DNA from: Pseudomonadota bacterium
Lineage (GTDB): Bacteria > Pseudomonadota > Gammaproteobacteria > Burkholderiales > Rhodocyclaceae
Length of the DNA stretch: 64,000 nucleotides
NCBI GenBank assembly: GCA_018262195.1
Contig: JAGTRS010000008.1
Span: forward strand, 38,587-102,586
Direction: 5' to 3'
The position numbers and the translations under genes are program-made. The notes beneath the pieces were generated by a model. The model was not told the origin of the DNA and ran no database searches. It saw only the letters and a program-made list of their open reading frames with translations. Every line of letters begins with the position of its first letter. The stretch's first letter is position 1. Shown here in pieces: positions 1 to 8,916 of this stretch.

Positions 1-1
1 G

Positions 2-1501
2 ACGCCGGTCTTCGAGCGGCTGCCGCTGGCCGAGGCGATTGCCCGCCGCTGTGTGCTGTTTCGAGACAATGCCGCCGTCGACCGTTATATCGGAGTGATT
101 GCCGATCCGCTTGATCACAAACTGCAGCGCTGGGCCGAGGCCCGCGCCGGCGATCCGGTGATCTGGCATCTGGCCACGGCGGAGGATCTTGGTGCCTGGC
201 TGGACAAGCAGGCCGCCGGAACACGCCTGCTCGCCGAACCGGAGGCCGCCGAATCTTTCTCGGCTGCCCAGGCGGGCAGCGACAAGGCGTTGTCGGTGAC
301 GCAGAGCAGCGCGCAAACCAGCCCCGTCGTCCGCCTGCTCAACGCCACCTTGCATGACGCGCTGCGTCTGGGGGCCAGCGATGTGCATCTGGAATCGACC
401 GGCCAGGGGCTGGACATCCGCTACCGGATCGACGGCGTGCTTGAACATATTCGCAGCGTGCGCGGGGCTGATGTGGCGCCGCAGGTGATCTCCCGGCTGA
501 AGGTGCTGGCCGAACTCGACATTGCCGAAACACGTGTTCCGCAGGATGGACGCCTGGCCGTTCGCCTCGGCGACGGACAGCGCCGCATCGATCTGCGGGT
601 TTCGATCATGCCCAGCATGCACGGCGAAGACGGCGTGCTGCGCATTCTCGACAAGAGCCGGCTGATGCAGGGGGAGCAGGCCCTGACGCTCGAGGGCCTG
701 GGTTTCGCAGCGGATGATCTGCACCGCCTGCGCGATCTCGTCGCCCAGCCCTACGGCATGCTGCTGGCCAGCGGCCCGACAGGCAGTGGGAAGACGACTT
801 CACTCTATGCGCTGCTGTCGGAAATCCACGATGGTCGGGAAAAGATCATCACCATTGAAGATCCGGTCGAATATCAGTTGCCGGGCGTCCTGCAGATACC
901 GGTCAACGAGAAGAAGGGGCTGACATTCGCCCGTGGCCTGCGCTCCATCCTGCGCCATGATCCGGACACCATCATGGTCGGCGAAATCCGTGACCGAGAA
1001 ACGGCGGAAATCGCCATCCAGTCGGCGCTGACAGGCCATCGCGTGCTGTCCACGCTGCATGCCAACCATGTCTTCGATGTCTTCAGCCGCTTTGCGCACA
1101 TGGGCATCGATCCCTATTTGCTGACTTCGGCGATCAGCGGCGTCTTTGCCCAACGCCTGGTGCGCAATCTCTGTCCGGCCTGCGCCCAGCCGCACGTGCC
1201 GAGCCGGCAGGAAATTGATGCTTTTCAGTTTTCCGGCGACGGGATGCAACACGGCTTGAAAAAGGCCGTTGGTTGCGAATCCTGTCGCGGTACCGGCTAT
1301 CAGGGACGCAGTGCCATTGTCGAGATCCTGGCCCTCGATGACGTGCTGCGTACCCTGATAGCCCAACGGGCGCCGCTCAACGAGATCCACAGCGCCGCCC
1401 GTCGGCTTGGTATGCGCAATCTGCGCGAAGCTGCGATTGCCCTGGCACGCAACGGAGTGACCACGCTTGAGGAGGTGCGCCGTGTCACGGCTCGCCATTA
1501 A
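2..1501 (+). CDS. gspE: GspE/PulE-type secretion ATPase (5' end outside window)
   Basis: Hexameric ATPase that would power pseudopilus assembly in a type II secretion or type IV pilus-like machine at the inner membrane. The reading frame is open to the left edge (residues TPVFERLPLAEAIARR precede the first possible GTG at 53), so the true start lies upstream. Walker A GPTGSGKTTS is followed by the Asp box (ITIEDPVEYQ), Walker B region (IMVGEIRDRETAEIA) and His box (STLHAN), and near the C-terminus a four-cysteine zinc site (CPAC ... CESC) typical of GspE. It overlaps the next gene by 20 bases. Family assignment is firm; which substrate the machine serves is unknown. Confidence 0.93.
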   Translation, partial: TPVFERLPLAEAIARRCVLFRDNAAVDRYIGVIADPLDHKLQRWAEARAGDPVIWHLATAEDLGAWLDKQAAGTRLLAEPEAAESFSAAQAGSDKALSVTQSSAQTSPVVRLLNATLHDALRLGASDVHLESTGQGLDIRYRIDGVLEHIRSVRGADVAPQVISRLKVLAELDIAETRVPQDGRLAVRLGDGQRRIDLRVSIMPSMHGEDGVLRILDKSRLMQGEQALTLEGLGFAADDLHRLRDLVAQPYGMLLASGPTGSGKTTSLYALLSEIHDGREKIITIEDPVEYQLPGVLQIPVNEKKGLTFARGLRSILRHDPDTIMVGEIRDRETAEIAIQSALTGHRVLSTLHANHVFDVFSRFAHMGIDPYLLTSAISGVFAQRLVRNLCPACAQPHVPSRQEIDAFQFSGDGMQHGLKKAVGCESCRGTGYQGRSAIVEILALDDVLRTLIAQRAPLNEIHSAARRLGMRNLREAAIALARNGVTTLEEVRRVTARH

Positions 1502-2711
1502 CCGTTTCCTGCCATCTACGCCTGTCTGCCTCGACGTCGGACGTAAGCGGCTGCTTGTTCGGCACGGCAAGGTGGTCGAGCGTCGAGCCATGCCGGCTCC
1601 GCTCAAGGCCGGTATTCCATCGGCGGAGGCCTTGGCCGGGCTGCGTGCCTGTCTGGAAGAATTGTTCGCTCTCTTGCCGACCGGCCAACATCGGCTCGAT
1701 ATCACCGTCAGCGATGCGCTGGCCCGAAGCTGGATCGTCGAGCGGATTGCCGGTCTGACCACACCACAGGAAATTTCGGCACTGGCTGAAAGCCAGATGC
1801 AGGATATCTACGGCGACTCGATGGAGGCAGCCGGTCAGTGGGCTGTCCGGGTCGATGCCACACCCTTTGCCGAGCAGTGGCCGGCCATTGCGCTGCCCAA
1901 GGCACTGCTTGAGTTGCTGTTCGAGTTGGCGGCAGGCAAGGGTTGGTCGGTTGGGCTGGTCACGACCCGCTTCGTCGCGGGCGTCAACGCACGGCGTGAC
2001 AATCTTTTCCGTCGGCCCGGATCCGAAATATTTACGCTGGAGTCGAGTGACGGACTGACCATCGCCATTCGCGATAAAACGCAATGGCGCGCCCTGCGTA
2101 CGCATCCGCCGCTGGCGCTGCTCGGTAGCGATCTGCCAGCCATGCTGCGTCGCGACTGCCAGGCTGCCGGCCTGCAAGTCGAGGATTGCCGGGTCGAGAA
2201 ACTTGCCCGCAAGGTTTCGAATGGCAATGATCTGCAGCTCGATTTTGCCCCGGCCCGCAGTGAGTCATCGCTCCGTGTAGGCCTCGGTTCGGCCATGCTG
2301 GCCCTGGTCCTGGCGGCAACGTGGAGCCTGACCGGTGATACCGAAGCCGGCCCCCCACCGCATCAGGCTGCGCTGCCGAGTGTCGAAGAGGTACAGGCGA
2401 TCAATACAGCGGTCGATGAACTCAATTTCCCCTGGGGGCGGGTGCTCGGCCTAGTCGAGACAAGCATCGACGACAGCCAGCGCATTACCCGTTTCGAAGG
2501 CGATGCGAGGGATGGGCGTCTGAGTTTTCAGGGCGAGGCGCGTGACAGTAGCGCAGTGTTGGCGCTTCCTGGCCGCCTGCGGGCCGATGCGCTGGTTACC
2601 GATGCCCGCGTGCTTAGCCAGGGGCCGGCCAATGCCACGGAAAACGGGGGCTTTCCAATCCGCTTCGCTCTCGAGGTGAGCTTGCAGACCAGTTCGGGAG
2701 AACAGCCATGA
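1482..2711 (+). CDS. GspL/PilM-PilN-like inner-membrane assembly protein
   Basis: Protein of 409 aa with an actin-like/GspL-type cytoplasmic N-terminal part (about 1-265), a single hydrophobic segment at about 273-290 (VGLGSAMLALVLAATWSL), and a periplasmic PilN-like tail. It would anchor the ATPase to the membrane platform. The GTG at 1482 is chosen because GAGGAGG lies 6-7 bases upstream; a TTG at 1467 is less likely. It overlaps gspE by 20 bases and the next gene by 4. Sequence is divergent, so the role rests on domain layout and position between gspE and the GspM-like gene. Confidence 0.7.
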   Translation: MSRLAINRFLPSTPVCLDVGRKRLLVRHGKVVERRAMPAPLKAGIPSAEALAGLRACLEELFALLPTGQHRLDITVSDALARSWIVERIAGLTTPQEISALAESQMQDIYGDSMEAAGQWAVRVDATPFAEQWPAIALPKALLELLFELAAGKGWSVGLVTTRFVAGVNARRDNLFRRPGSEIFTLESSDGLTIAIRDKTQWRALRTHPPLALLGSDLPAMLRRDCQAAGLQVEDCRVEKLARKVSNGNDLQLDFAPARSESSLRVGLGSAMLALVLAATWSLTGDTEAGPPPHQAALPSVEEVQAINTAVDELNFPWGRVLGLVETSIDDSQRITRFEGDARDGRLSFQGEARDSSAVLALPGRLRADALVTDARVLSQGPANATENGGFPIRFALEVSLQTSSGEQP

Positions 2712-3211
2712 AACCACTGACCTGGCTCGATCTCCGCCTGATGCTGAGCCGGCAACCTGCCGTGGCGGCTTTGCTCGGCATTATCGTTGCGTTGAGCGGC
2801 GTCCTCATGGCGCATCCGCCGCAGACGCAGGATGCGAACTTGTCCATGGCCATTGATCCAGCCCGGGTCATTGCCGCCCAGCGTAGCTTTCGCGGCACCC
2901 TGATTGCACCGTCGGCGCTGGCAGCAGCGCAGCAGGCTGTTCTCGAAGCAGCGGCCAGCCAGAGACTGACGATCGGGCCGGTGGATTATGTGCAGGAGGT
3001 TGATCCAGCCGGCAATTTCATCACTGCCAGCATGCGCCTGCCGCTGACCGGCAGCTATGCCGATATTCGCCACTTTGTCGATGCAGCGCTGAGTTCTCAG
3101 CCGGCAATGTCGATTCGTCATTTGAGCCTGCAGCGCGAGGCGGCTGACGGCATGGTCGTTCTGAATGCGACATTGACCGTGCAATTCCTGGTTGGGGAGG
3201 CGATCCGATGA
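2708..3211 (+). CDS. GspM/PilO-like inner-membrane protein
   Basis: Bitopic protein of 167 aa: short cytoplasmic N-terminus, one membrane segment (about 19-35, AALLGIIVALSGVLMAHP) and a periplasmic domain with the ferredoxin-like alternation expected of PilO/GspM. It overlaps both neighbours by 4 bases (ATGA at 2708 and again at 3208), indicating translational coupling. In related machines this protein pairs with GspL/PilN to form the inner-membrane alignment complex. No catalytic motif is expected or seen; identification leans on topology and gene order. Confidence 0.62.
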   Translation: MKPLTWLDLRLMLSRQPAVAALLGIIVALSGVLMAHPPQTQDANLSMAIDPARVIAAQRSFRGTLIAPSALAAAQQAVLEAAASQRLTIGPVDYVQEVDPAGNFITASMRLPLTGSYADIRHFVDAALSSQPAMSIRHLSLQREAADGMVVLNATLTVQFLVGEAIR

Positions 3212-3714
3212 ATTCACCGATATTCGTTCTCGGCGCCGGAGCGCTGGCGCTCGTGTTCATGGTCGGCAGCGGCCGACCGGTCGTTGCCGGCACCGAAGCG
3301 CCGGCCAGCATGGATGGCGGTTCTGCGGTACAGATTCGCGTCCTGCAACGCTCGGTCCGGAGTGCATCGACGCCGGGCAGTACGTCTGTCCGCGACCCGT
3401 TCGCCAGCGAACCCACCGCACCTCACATGGCCACCGATTTTCAGCCGACTTCACCCCCCGTTCCGGTGCAAGCCTCGGCGCCAGCCTTTCCCGATTTTCG
3501 TGTCCTCGGCAAGCAACAGGATGACGAAGGCTGGGCGGTGTTCATCGGTGAGCCAGGAAAGCTGGGGCAGGTCTGGGTCGTCCGCCAGGGCGAATCCTTC
3601 AACGACCGCTTCCTGGTCAGCAAGCTGGCCCCGCCCGTACTGGTCATCAAGAGCACCCGTGGCCGGCAGAGCCGGACTTTCGACATCGGCAAAGACGAAG
3701 ACATAGAAGAATGA
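3208..3714 (+). CDS. GspC/PilP-like periplasmic linker protein
   Basis: Protein of 168 aa with an N-terminal hydrophobic segment (about 4-28), a proline-rich stretch (about 66-92) and a C-terminal beta-rich domain (about 94-150, including FRVLGKQQDDEGWAVFIG) resembling the HR/PilP domain that contacts the secretin N0 domain. It sits directly before the secretin with a 4-base ATGA overlap, the usual place for a secretin-docking protein. It could be called GspC or PilP; the sequence does not settle which. Confidence 0.62.
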   Translation: MNSPIFVLGAGALALVFMVGSGRPVVAGTEAPASMDGGSAVQIRVLQRSVRSASTPGSTSVRDPFASEPTAPHMATDFQPTSPPVPVQASAPAFPDFRVLGKQQDDEGWAVFIGEPGKLGQVWVVRQGESFNDRFLVSKLAPPVLVIKSTRGRQSRTFDIGKDEDIEE

Positions 3715-5333
3715 AAAAATATCCTGCCAGAATCATGATTCGCAAGTGGCTGTCCGGCCTGATTTTGGCCATGCTGCTCGGTGCTTGCGCCAGCAAATCG
3801 CCAATTCCCCCCGAGGGGCAGGCGCTGTTCGCCCAAGGGCAGCTGGACGAAGCGCTGGTCCGCATGGAAAGCGCCTTGCGCGACAACCCGAACAATGCCG
3901 AACTGCGTCTTGCCGTGGCACAGATCCGCGAACGGATCATGGCCCGCCAGCTGCAGCAATTGCAGGCGCAGAGCGAGCAGCAGGAGATCGCCCGGCGCCA
4001 GCTGGCCGAGGCTGCCCCGGTGGCGATTGAGAAGCCTCGCCCGGTTGGTCTGGACAAGCCGATCAATGTCGATTTCAAGGAAGCAACCCTGAATCAGGTC
4101 TGCCAGGTATTGTTCCGCACCGCCGGGCTGAATTTCGTCTTCGACAAGGAAGTCCGCACCGACCAGACGATCAGCATTGCGATGCGCCGGACGCCGGTGC
4201 GCGAAGTGCTCACCCTGATCCTGCGTTCGCAGCAGCTGGAGCAGCACTACATCAATGCCGATACGGTGATGATCTATCCCAATACCCCCGGCAAGGCGCG
4301 GGAATACCAGCCGTTGAGCGTGCGCAGTTTCTATCTGACCAATATCGAGGCCAAGGCGGCGGCCGCGACCTTGCGCACCATCCTGAAGGCGCGCGATCTG
4401 GTCGCCGATGAAAAGCAGAACGTCGTGGTCATGCGCGATACGCCGGAGGCCATCCGGATGGCCGAAAAGCTGCTCGCCGTGCATGACAAGCCGGAACCCG
4501 AGGTCATGCTCGAAGTTGAGGTGCTGGAAGTGAAACGCAGCCGACTGCAGGAGCTTGGCCTGCTTTGGCCGAGTTCCCTGATGCTGTCGCCGCTGGCCTC
4601 GACAAGCGGAGGCGCGTTGTCGCTGAAGGATCTGATTGCCGCACCCAAATCGAGCATGGCTGCCAGTTTTCCGACCTTCGGCATCAATGCCCGGGCCGAA
4701 AGCGGCGACACCAACCTGTTAGCCAATCCGCGCATCCGCACTCGCAACCGGGAAATTGCCAAGATCATGATCGGTGACCGCGTGCCGAACATCACAACGA
4801 CCTCGACGGCCACCGGCTTCGTCGCCGAATCGGTGCAGTACATCGATGTCGGCCTCAAGCTGGACGTGCAGCCGACCATCTACCTCGACAACGAGGTGGC
4901 CATTCGCATCTCGCTTGAGGTGAGCAATATCGTCAGCCAGACGCAAACAAAATCCGGCACGCTGGCCTACCAGATCGGTACCCGCAATGCCTCGACCGTA
5001 CTGCGCCTGAAGGATGGCGAGAACCAGGTGCTGGCCGGCCTGATCAGCGACGAGGAACGTTCCAGCGGTGCCAGAATTCCCGGCTTGGGTGATCTGCCGA
5101 TGCTCGGCCGCTTGTTTGGCTCCAAGCGTGACGAAGGGCAGAAGACCGAGCTGGTGCTCTCCATCACCCCGCGTCTGGTTCGCAACAACCGCCGGCCGGG
5201 GATCGAACAGAGCGAATTCAGCATCGGTCCGGAAGCGGCCATGCGCCCGCTGGCCCAGGACATGTCCTATTTCACCGAAGCCGTGCCGGCCGCCACGGCA
5301 CCGACTACCCCGGCGCCCGGAGCGGTGCAGTGA
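3711..5333 (+). CDS. gspD: Secretin lipoprotein (GspD/PilQ/MshL family)
   Basis: Outer-membrane channel protein of 540 aa. The N-terminus has a lipoprotein signal with lipobox LLGAC, then one TPR-like repeat (about 34-75), a secretin/TonB short N-terminal domain (about 115-180, INVDFKEATLNQVCQVLF), an N1-type domain (about 195-260) and the secretin barrel domain ending in the typical TELVLSITPRLVRN. The start at 3711 overlaps the previous stop; an in-frame ATG at 3735 would give a more compact signal peptide. A secretin that carries its own lipid anchor and a TPR resembles MshL/PilQ-like proteins more than classical GspD. Confidence 0.88.
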   Translation: MKKYPARIMIRKWLSGLILAMLLGACASKSPIPPEGQALFAQGQLDEALVRMESALRDNPNNAELRLAVAQIRERIMARQLQQLQAQSEQQEIARRQLAEAAPVAIEKPRPVGLDKPINVDFKEATLNQVCQVLFRTAGLNFVFDKEVRTDQTISIAMRRTPVREVLTLILRSQQLEQHYINADTVMIYPNTPGKAREYQPLSVRSFYLTNIEAKAAAATLRTILKARDLVADEKQNVVVMRDTPEAIRMAEKLLAVHDKPEPEVMLEVEVLEVKRSRLQELGLLWPSSLMLSPLASTSGGALSLKDLIAAPKSSMAASFPTFGINARAESGDTNLLANPRIRTRNREIAKIMIGDRVPNITTTSTATGFVAESVQYIDVGLKLDVQPTIYLDNEVAIRISLEVSNIVSQTQTKSGTLAYQIGTRNASTVLRLKDGENQVLAGLISDEERSSGARIPGLGDLPMLGRLFGSKRDEGQKTELVLSITPRLVRNNRRPGIEQSEFSIGPEAAMRPLAQDMSYFTEAVPAATAPTTPAPGAVQ

Positions 5334-5803
5334 AATCACGGCGCGGCTTCACGCTGATTGAAATGATGGTGACGCTTGCCATCATCGGCGTGCTGGCCGC
5401 ACTGGTCGTTCCCGTCGCCCAGATCGGCGTACAACGGGCCAGGGAGCAGGAGTTGCGCTCGGCCCTGCGCGAAATCCGGCAGGCCATCGATGCCTACAAG
5501 CGGGCCAGCGAGGAAGGCCGTGTCCCGCGTGACAGCAATTCGAACGGCTATCCGGCCTCGCTGCAGATCCTGGTGGACGGGGTGAGTGATGCGAAACACC
5601 CGAAGCGTCAGAAAGTCCGCTTCTTGCGGCGTTTGCCACGTGACCCGTTGCATCCCGATGCCAGCCTTGATCCGGCCCAGACCTGGGGTTTGCGCAGCTA
5701 TGCCAGTGAAGCTGGCGAGCCGAGGGAGGGCAGCGATGTCTATGACGTCTATTCGCGCTCGCCGCAGCTTGGCCTGAACGGCGTTCCCTACAGGGTCTGG
5801 TGA
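5330..5803 (+). CDS. Major-type pseudopilin (GspG-like)
   Basis: Prepilin-like protein of 157 aa with a class III signal: MKSRRG before the cleavage site and FTLIEMMVTLAIIGVLAALV after it, keeping the Glu at +5. The C-terminal part is a short globular domain with a DPLHPDASLDPAQTWGLRSYAS region like GspG. Starts with GTG in a GTGA overlap with the secretin stop and is followed directly by a second pseudopilin. Needs a prepilin peptidase (PilD/GspO), which is not in this window. Confidence 0.85.
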   Translation: MKSRRGFTLIEMMVTLAIIGVLAALVVPVAQIGVQRAREQELRSALREIRQAIDAYKRASEEGRVPRDSNSNGYPASLQILVDGVSDAKHPKRQKVRFLRRLPRDPLHPDASLDPAQTWGLRSYASEAGEPREGSDVYDVYSRSPQLGLNGVPYRVW

Positions 5804-6171
5804 TGGCACGCGGCTTCACACTGATTGAATTGCTGGTCGTGCTGGCCATCGTGGCTTTGCTCTCGGCCATATCGCTGCCGCGCTATACCCAGTATGTCGA
5901 GCGCAACCGCGAAGCGGTCCTCGCCGAAAACCTGCGCCTGACCCGCGATGCGCTGGAGCAGTTTCACGCCGATCGCGGGCGCTATCCGGAAGCGCTGGAG
6001 GAACTGGTCACTCGCCGTTATCTGAAGGCCTTGCCGGTCGATCCCATCCTTGAGAGCAGCCAGTACTGGCGTGTCAGCGAACCACTGCCGCCGGCCGAGG
6101 GCAAGATCGGCGACATCCACAGCGCCGCGCCGGGTATCGGCCGCAACGGTCGGCGTTACACCACTTGGTAA
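5803..6171 (+). CDS. Second pseudopilin (GspG/GspH-like)
   Basis: Protein of 122 aa with a very short prepilin leader (MARG) and mature start FTLIELLVVLAIVALLSAI, Glu at +5 present. The globular part (KALPVDPILESSQYW ... IHSAAPGIGRNGRRYTTW) is a compact type II secretion pilin fold. ATG 5803 is preferred; it shares one base with the preceding stop. Two adjacent FTLIE pilins of similar size suggest a duplicated major subunit or a major/minor pair. Confidence 0.85.
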   Translation: MARGFTLIELLVVLAIVALLSAISLPRYTQYVERNREAVLAENLRLTRDALEQFHADRGRYPEALEELVTRRYLKALPVDPILESSQYWRVSEPLPPAEGKIGDIHSAAPGIGRNGRRYTTW

Positions 6172-6674
6172 TGTTGATGACACCGAGCAAGCCCCAGCGC
6201 GGCATGATCTATCTTGCTCTGCTGCTCTCTGTGGCCCTGATCGGTGGTGTGTCGGCCGTCGGCCTGAAGGTGGCGCAGACGATACAGACACGCCAGGCCG
6301 AAGCGGAACTGCTGGCCATCGGCCTGGAGTTTCGTAACGCGCTGCAGTCCTATGCCGAAGCGACACCCAACGGCATTCCGCCAGCGCCAGAATCGCTGGC
6401 CGAGTTGCTCAGAGATCCTCGCTACCCTGGCGTCAGGCGGCACCTGCGCCGCATCTATCACGATCCGCTGACCGGCAAAGCCGACTGGGGGATCATTCGT
6501 GGTCCGGATCGGCGTATCGCCGGAATCCACAGCCTGAGCAAGGGGGCGACCATCAAGCGCGATGGTTTTCCCGGCGAACTTGCTGCACTGGTGGGCAAGG
6601 ACAGTCATGATCAGTGGATATTTTCGATCTTTGACCTTCCACCCGCTGGTGCGGGCAAGGGTGAAAGGAAGTGA
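6171..6674 (+). CDS. Atypical third pseudopilin lacking Glu+5
   Basis: Protein of 167 aa beginning near a prepilin-like leader (KPQRG) followed by MIYLALLLSVALIGGVSAVG, a hydrophobic N-terminal helix in which the +5 position is Ala rather than Glu. This resembles tip pseudopilins such as GspK that also lack Glu+5, although GspK is usually much longer. The remainder contains a conserved-looking RRIYHDPLTGKADWGIIR segment shared in style with other pseudopilins. The start may be ATG 6171 or 6177. It closes the overlapping operon. Confidence 0.72.
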   Translation: MLMTPSKPQRGMIYLALLLSVALIGGVSAVGLKVAQTIQTRQAEAELLAIGLEFRNALQSYAEATPNGIPPAPESLAELLRDPRYPGVRRHLRRIYHDPLTGKADWGIIRGPDRRIAGIHSLSKGATIKRDGFPGELAALVGKDSHDQWIFSIFDLPPAGAGKGERK

Positions 6675-6798
6675 TTGATACTGTGGGTCCCGGTCAGCGA
6701 TTGAGCGCAGAATTGCCATCATCGGTGTGGCATGCCAATCCTCTGTGCGTTTCCGACAGTTTTTGTTTCTGCTAGTCCACTTCTACGGAGCTTACGTT

Positions 6799-7221
6799 AT
6801 GAAAAAAGTCCTCGTTACTCTTGTCCTGGGTTGTTTCTGGGCATTGCAGGCCAATGCCGATACCGCGTCCGAGTTATTGGTCACGGTCAATTCCGCTAAT
6901 CCGCAGACGCAAGGCATGGCGCTGGTTCTGGCCACCCAGGCCATGGAACAGAAAGTCGGCGTCCGTGTTCTCTTGTGCAGCGAAGGCGGCCAGCTTGCCG
7001 TCAAGGGGAAAGAGTCGGCTGTTCTCAAACCACGGAATGTCACGCCGAATCAGATGCTTCAGGGCCTGATGAAAGCCGGTGCGAAAGTTGAGGTTTGCGC
7101 CCTGTTCCTGCCGAACAGCGATTTGAAGCCGGCTGATCTGATCGATGGTGTAGGCGTCGCCAAGCCGGCGGATATCGCAGCCTATCTGTTGCAAGGCAAT
7201 GTCAAGACGCTGACCTACTGA
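6799..7221 (+). CDS. Secreted DsrE-family protein
   Basis: Protein of 140 aa with a Sec signal peptide (MKKVLVTLVLGCFWALQANA) followed by a DsrE/DsrF-like fold: LLVTVNSANPQTQGMALVLA, then VRVLLCSEGGQL and VEVCALFLPNS. The two cysteines in the core strands sit where DsrE-like proteins place reactive or structural residues. The ATG at 6799 is preferred over upstream starts because the signal peptide begins there. It stands alone, 125 bases after the pilin operon. Cytoplasmic DsrE acts in sulfur relay; a periplasmic form is less understood and no function is claimed. Confidence 0.72.
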   Translation: MKKVLVTLVLGCFWALQANADTASELLVTVNSANPQTQGMALVLATQAMEQKVGVRVLLCSEGGQLAVKGKESAVLKPRNVTPNQMLQGLMKAGAKVEVCALFLPNSDLKPADLIDGVGVAKPADIAAYLLQGNVKTLTY

Positions 7222-7527
7222 AAGTCCGTCAGGTTTGCCTGGATGGCCGTGGCCGCCTGAGTGTCGGTTCAAGACAGAGCGGTTCGGCCTCCGGGGGGCA
7301 TCTACTACAGCGACCGAGGTGACAGCTATTTGCGCCAGGATTGTGGAGAGGATTCGAGCTGTCTGATTTTCTTGATCTGACAGCTATCTCGGCAAGGGAG
7401 TGATGACGATAATCGGCGGGTCTTCATTGTTGGCCAAGCTACTGATTCGGTTACTGTGGCGGATTGAACTCAAGCCCGAAACAAACTGTAACGACTGATT
7501 TGGCACGGTAAGGCTAAACTTCCGTCC
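7222..7527. other. Intergenic region with one hairpin, no gene seen
   Basis: No convincing open frame on either strand. A hairpin spans 7357-7385 (AGCTGTC ... GACAGCT arms with a short inner GAT/ATC pair) but has no T-tract, so it is not an obvious terminator; it could be an operator or mRNA structure. The 10-base word TGACAGCTAT occurs at 7320 and 7378. The promoter of the following exporter operon presumably lies at the right end. Confidence 0.4.
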
Positions 7528-8916
7528 ATGCGATTTTTACCCTGCTTTTTCCTGTTGAGTGCTGCCAGCCTGTCGGCATGGGCTGGCGGGCTCAATGATC
7601 CGTTTGGTACTGACGCCATGGCGCCGCTCAAGCCATCGCCGCAATTGTCGGCGCGGGTCAGCGAGGCGCCATGTGCGACGGCCTTGCCGGCTTCGGCGTT
7701 GACGGCGATCGATGCAGTCGATCTGGCCCTGTGCAACCATCCGCAGACGCGGGAAGTCTGGGCTGCTGCTCGCGTTCAGGCGGCACTGGTTGGTGTGGCG
7801 AAGGCTGGCTGGCTGCCGAATCTCGATGCCAGCGCCAGTACGACGCGATTTCAGTATGAGAACAACGCTTACACCAGGAATGCTGCGGCGCTGACGCTGT
7901 CCTGGCTGCTGATTGATTTTGGCCAGCGTTCAGCCAATGTCGAGAATGCCCGGCAACTACTGAATGCCGCGGCGGCGACGCAGGATGCAACGGTGCAATC
8001 CCTCTTCCTCGCCGCGCTGCAGAGCTATTACTCGGCACAGGCGACGCAGGCGGCGGTGATTTCGGCCAACGAGGCAGAGCGTTCGGCGCGGGAAAGCTAT
8101 CAGGCTGCCAATGCGCGTTACGAAGTTGGTGTGGCGACACCGGCGGATCGCCTGCAGGCCCAGACGGCGCTGTCGCAGGCGACGCTGAATCGCATCCGGG
8201 CCGAGGGCGATGCCCGCAATGCCTTGGGGGCGCTGGCCAATGCGCTGGGTTTCGCGGCGCAGCAAAGAATTGTCCTGGCCGATCTGCCGGCGGCGCCAGC
8301 CGAAGCGGTTTTCCAGAAGGAAGTCGATGCGCTGATTGCGGAGGCGCAGTCCCGTCGTCCTGATCTCAAGGCTGCCGAGGCACAACTGAAGGCGGCTGAA
8401 GCCAGTGTCGATCTGGCCCGTGCGCAGGGCCGGCCAACGATTTCACTGGGGGCAGGCCCAAGCTGGCAGGATTCAGCCGGCGTGATCACGCAGGGCGGCA
8501 GCGTCGGCCTGACGCTGAATGTGCCGATTTTCTCCGGTTTCGACACGACTTACCGGGTCCGTTCGGCGGCAGCGCAGGCTGATGTTCGTGCTGCCCAGCG
8601 CGACCGGATCAGGAACCAGATTGCCCTCGATGTCTGGAAGGCCTACCAGAGCCTGACGACGGCGACGCAAAGCCTGAAGACGACGGCTGATCTGGTCGCC
8701 AGTGCCGAACAGTCGGAGCGCGTCGCGCTAGGCCGCTACAAGGCCGGCGTTGGCACTGTGCTCGATCTGCTGGTGGCGCAAAGCGCGCTGGCCAGCGCCC
8801 GGCTGCAACGGATACAGGCCCAACTCGACTGGAATGTTTATCGCGCCACGCTGGCTCAATCGATGGGCGCGCTCGATTACACGCTGCTGCAAGCGGCAGC
8901 GGAAGGAAGACCATGA
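7528..8916 (+). CDS. TolC-family outer-membrane efflux protein
   Basis: Protein of 462 aa with a Sec signal (MRFLPCFFLLSAASLSAWAG) and two outer-membrane efflux protein repeats, about 50-250 and 265-450, each rich in long Ala/Gln/Arg helices with the NYSAQATQAA and ALGRYKAGVGTVLDLL type motifs of TolC. It would form the trimeric outer-membrane duct for the MacA-MacB-like pump encoded next. Stop and the next start overlap (ATGA at 8913), so the four genes form one operon. Confidence 0.92.
   Translation: MRFLPCFFLLSAASLSAWAGGLNDPFGTDAMAPLKPSPQLSARVSEAPCATALPASALTAIDAVDLALCNHPQTREVWAAARVQAALVGVAKAGWLPNLDASASTTRFQYENNAYTRNAAALTLSWLLIDFGQRSANVENARQLLNAAAATQDATVQSLFLAALQSYYSAQATQAAVISANEAERSARESYQAANARYEVGVATPADRLQAQTALSQATLNRIRAEGDARNALGALANALGFAAQQRIVLADLPAAPAEAVFQKEVDALIAEAQSRRPDLKAAEAQLKAAEASVDLARAQGRPTISLGAGPSWQDSAGVITQGGSVGLTLNVPIFSGFDTTYRVRSAAAQADVRAAQRDRIRNQIALDVWKAYQSLTTATQSLKTTADLVASAEQSERVALGRYKAGVGTVLDLLVAQSALASARLQRIQAQLDWNVYRATLAQSMGALDYTLLQAAAEGRP

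Noticed and set aside
3441..5339. Long minus-strand frames opposite the secretin
   Set aside because: Antisense to a clear secretin, no domains.
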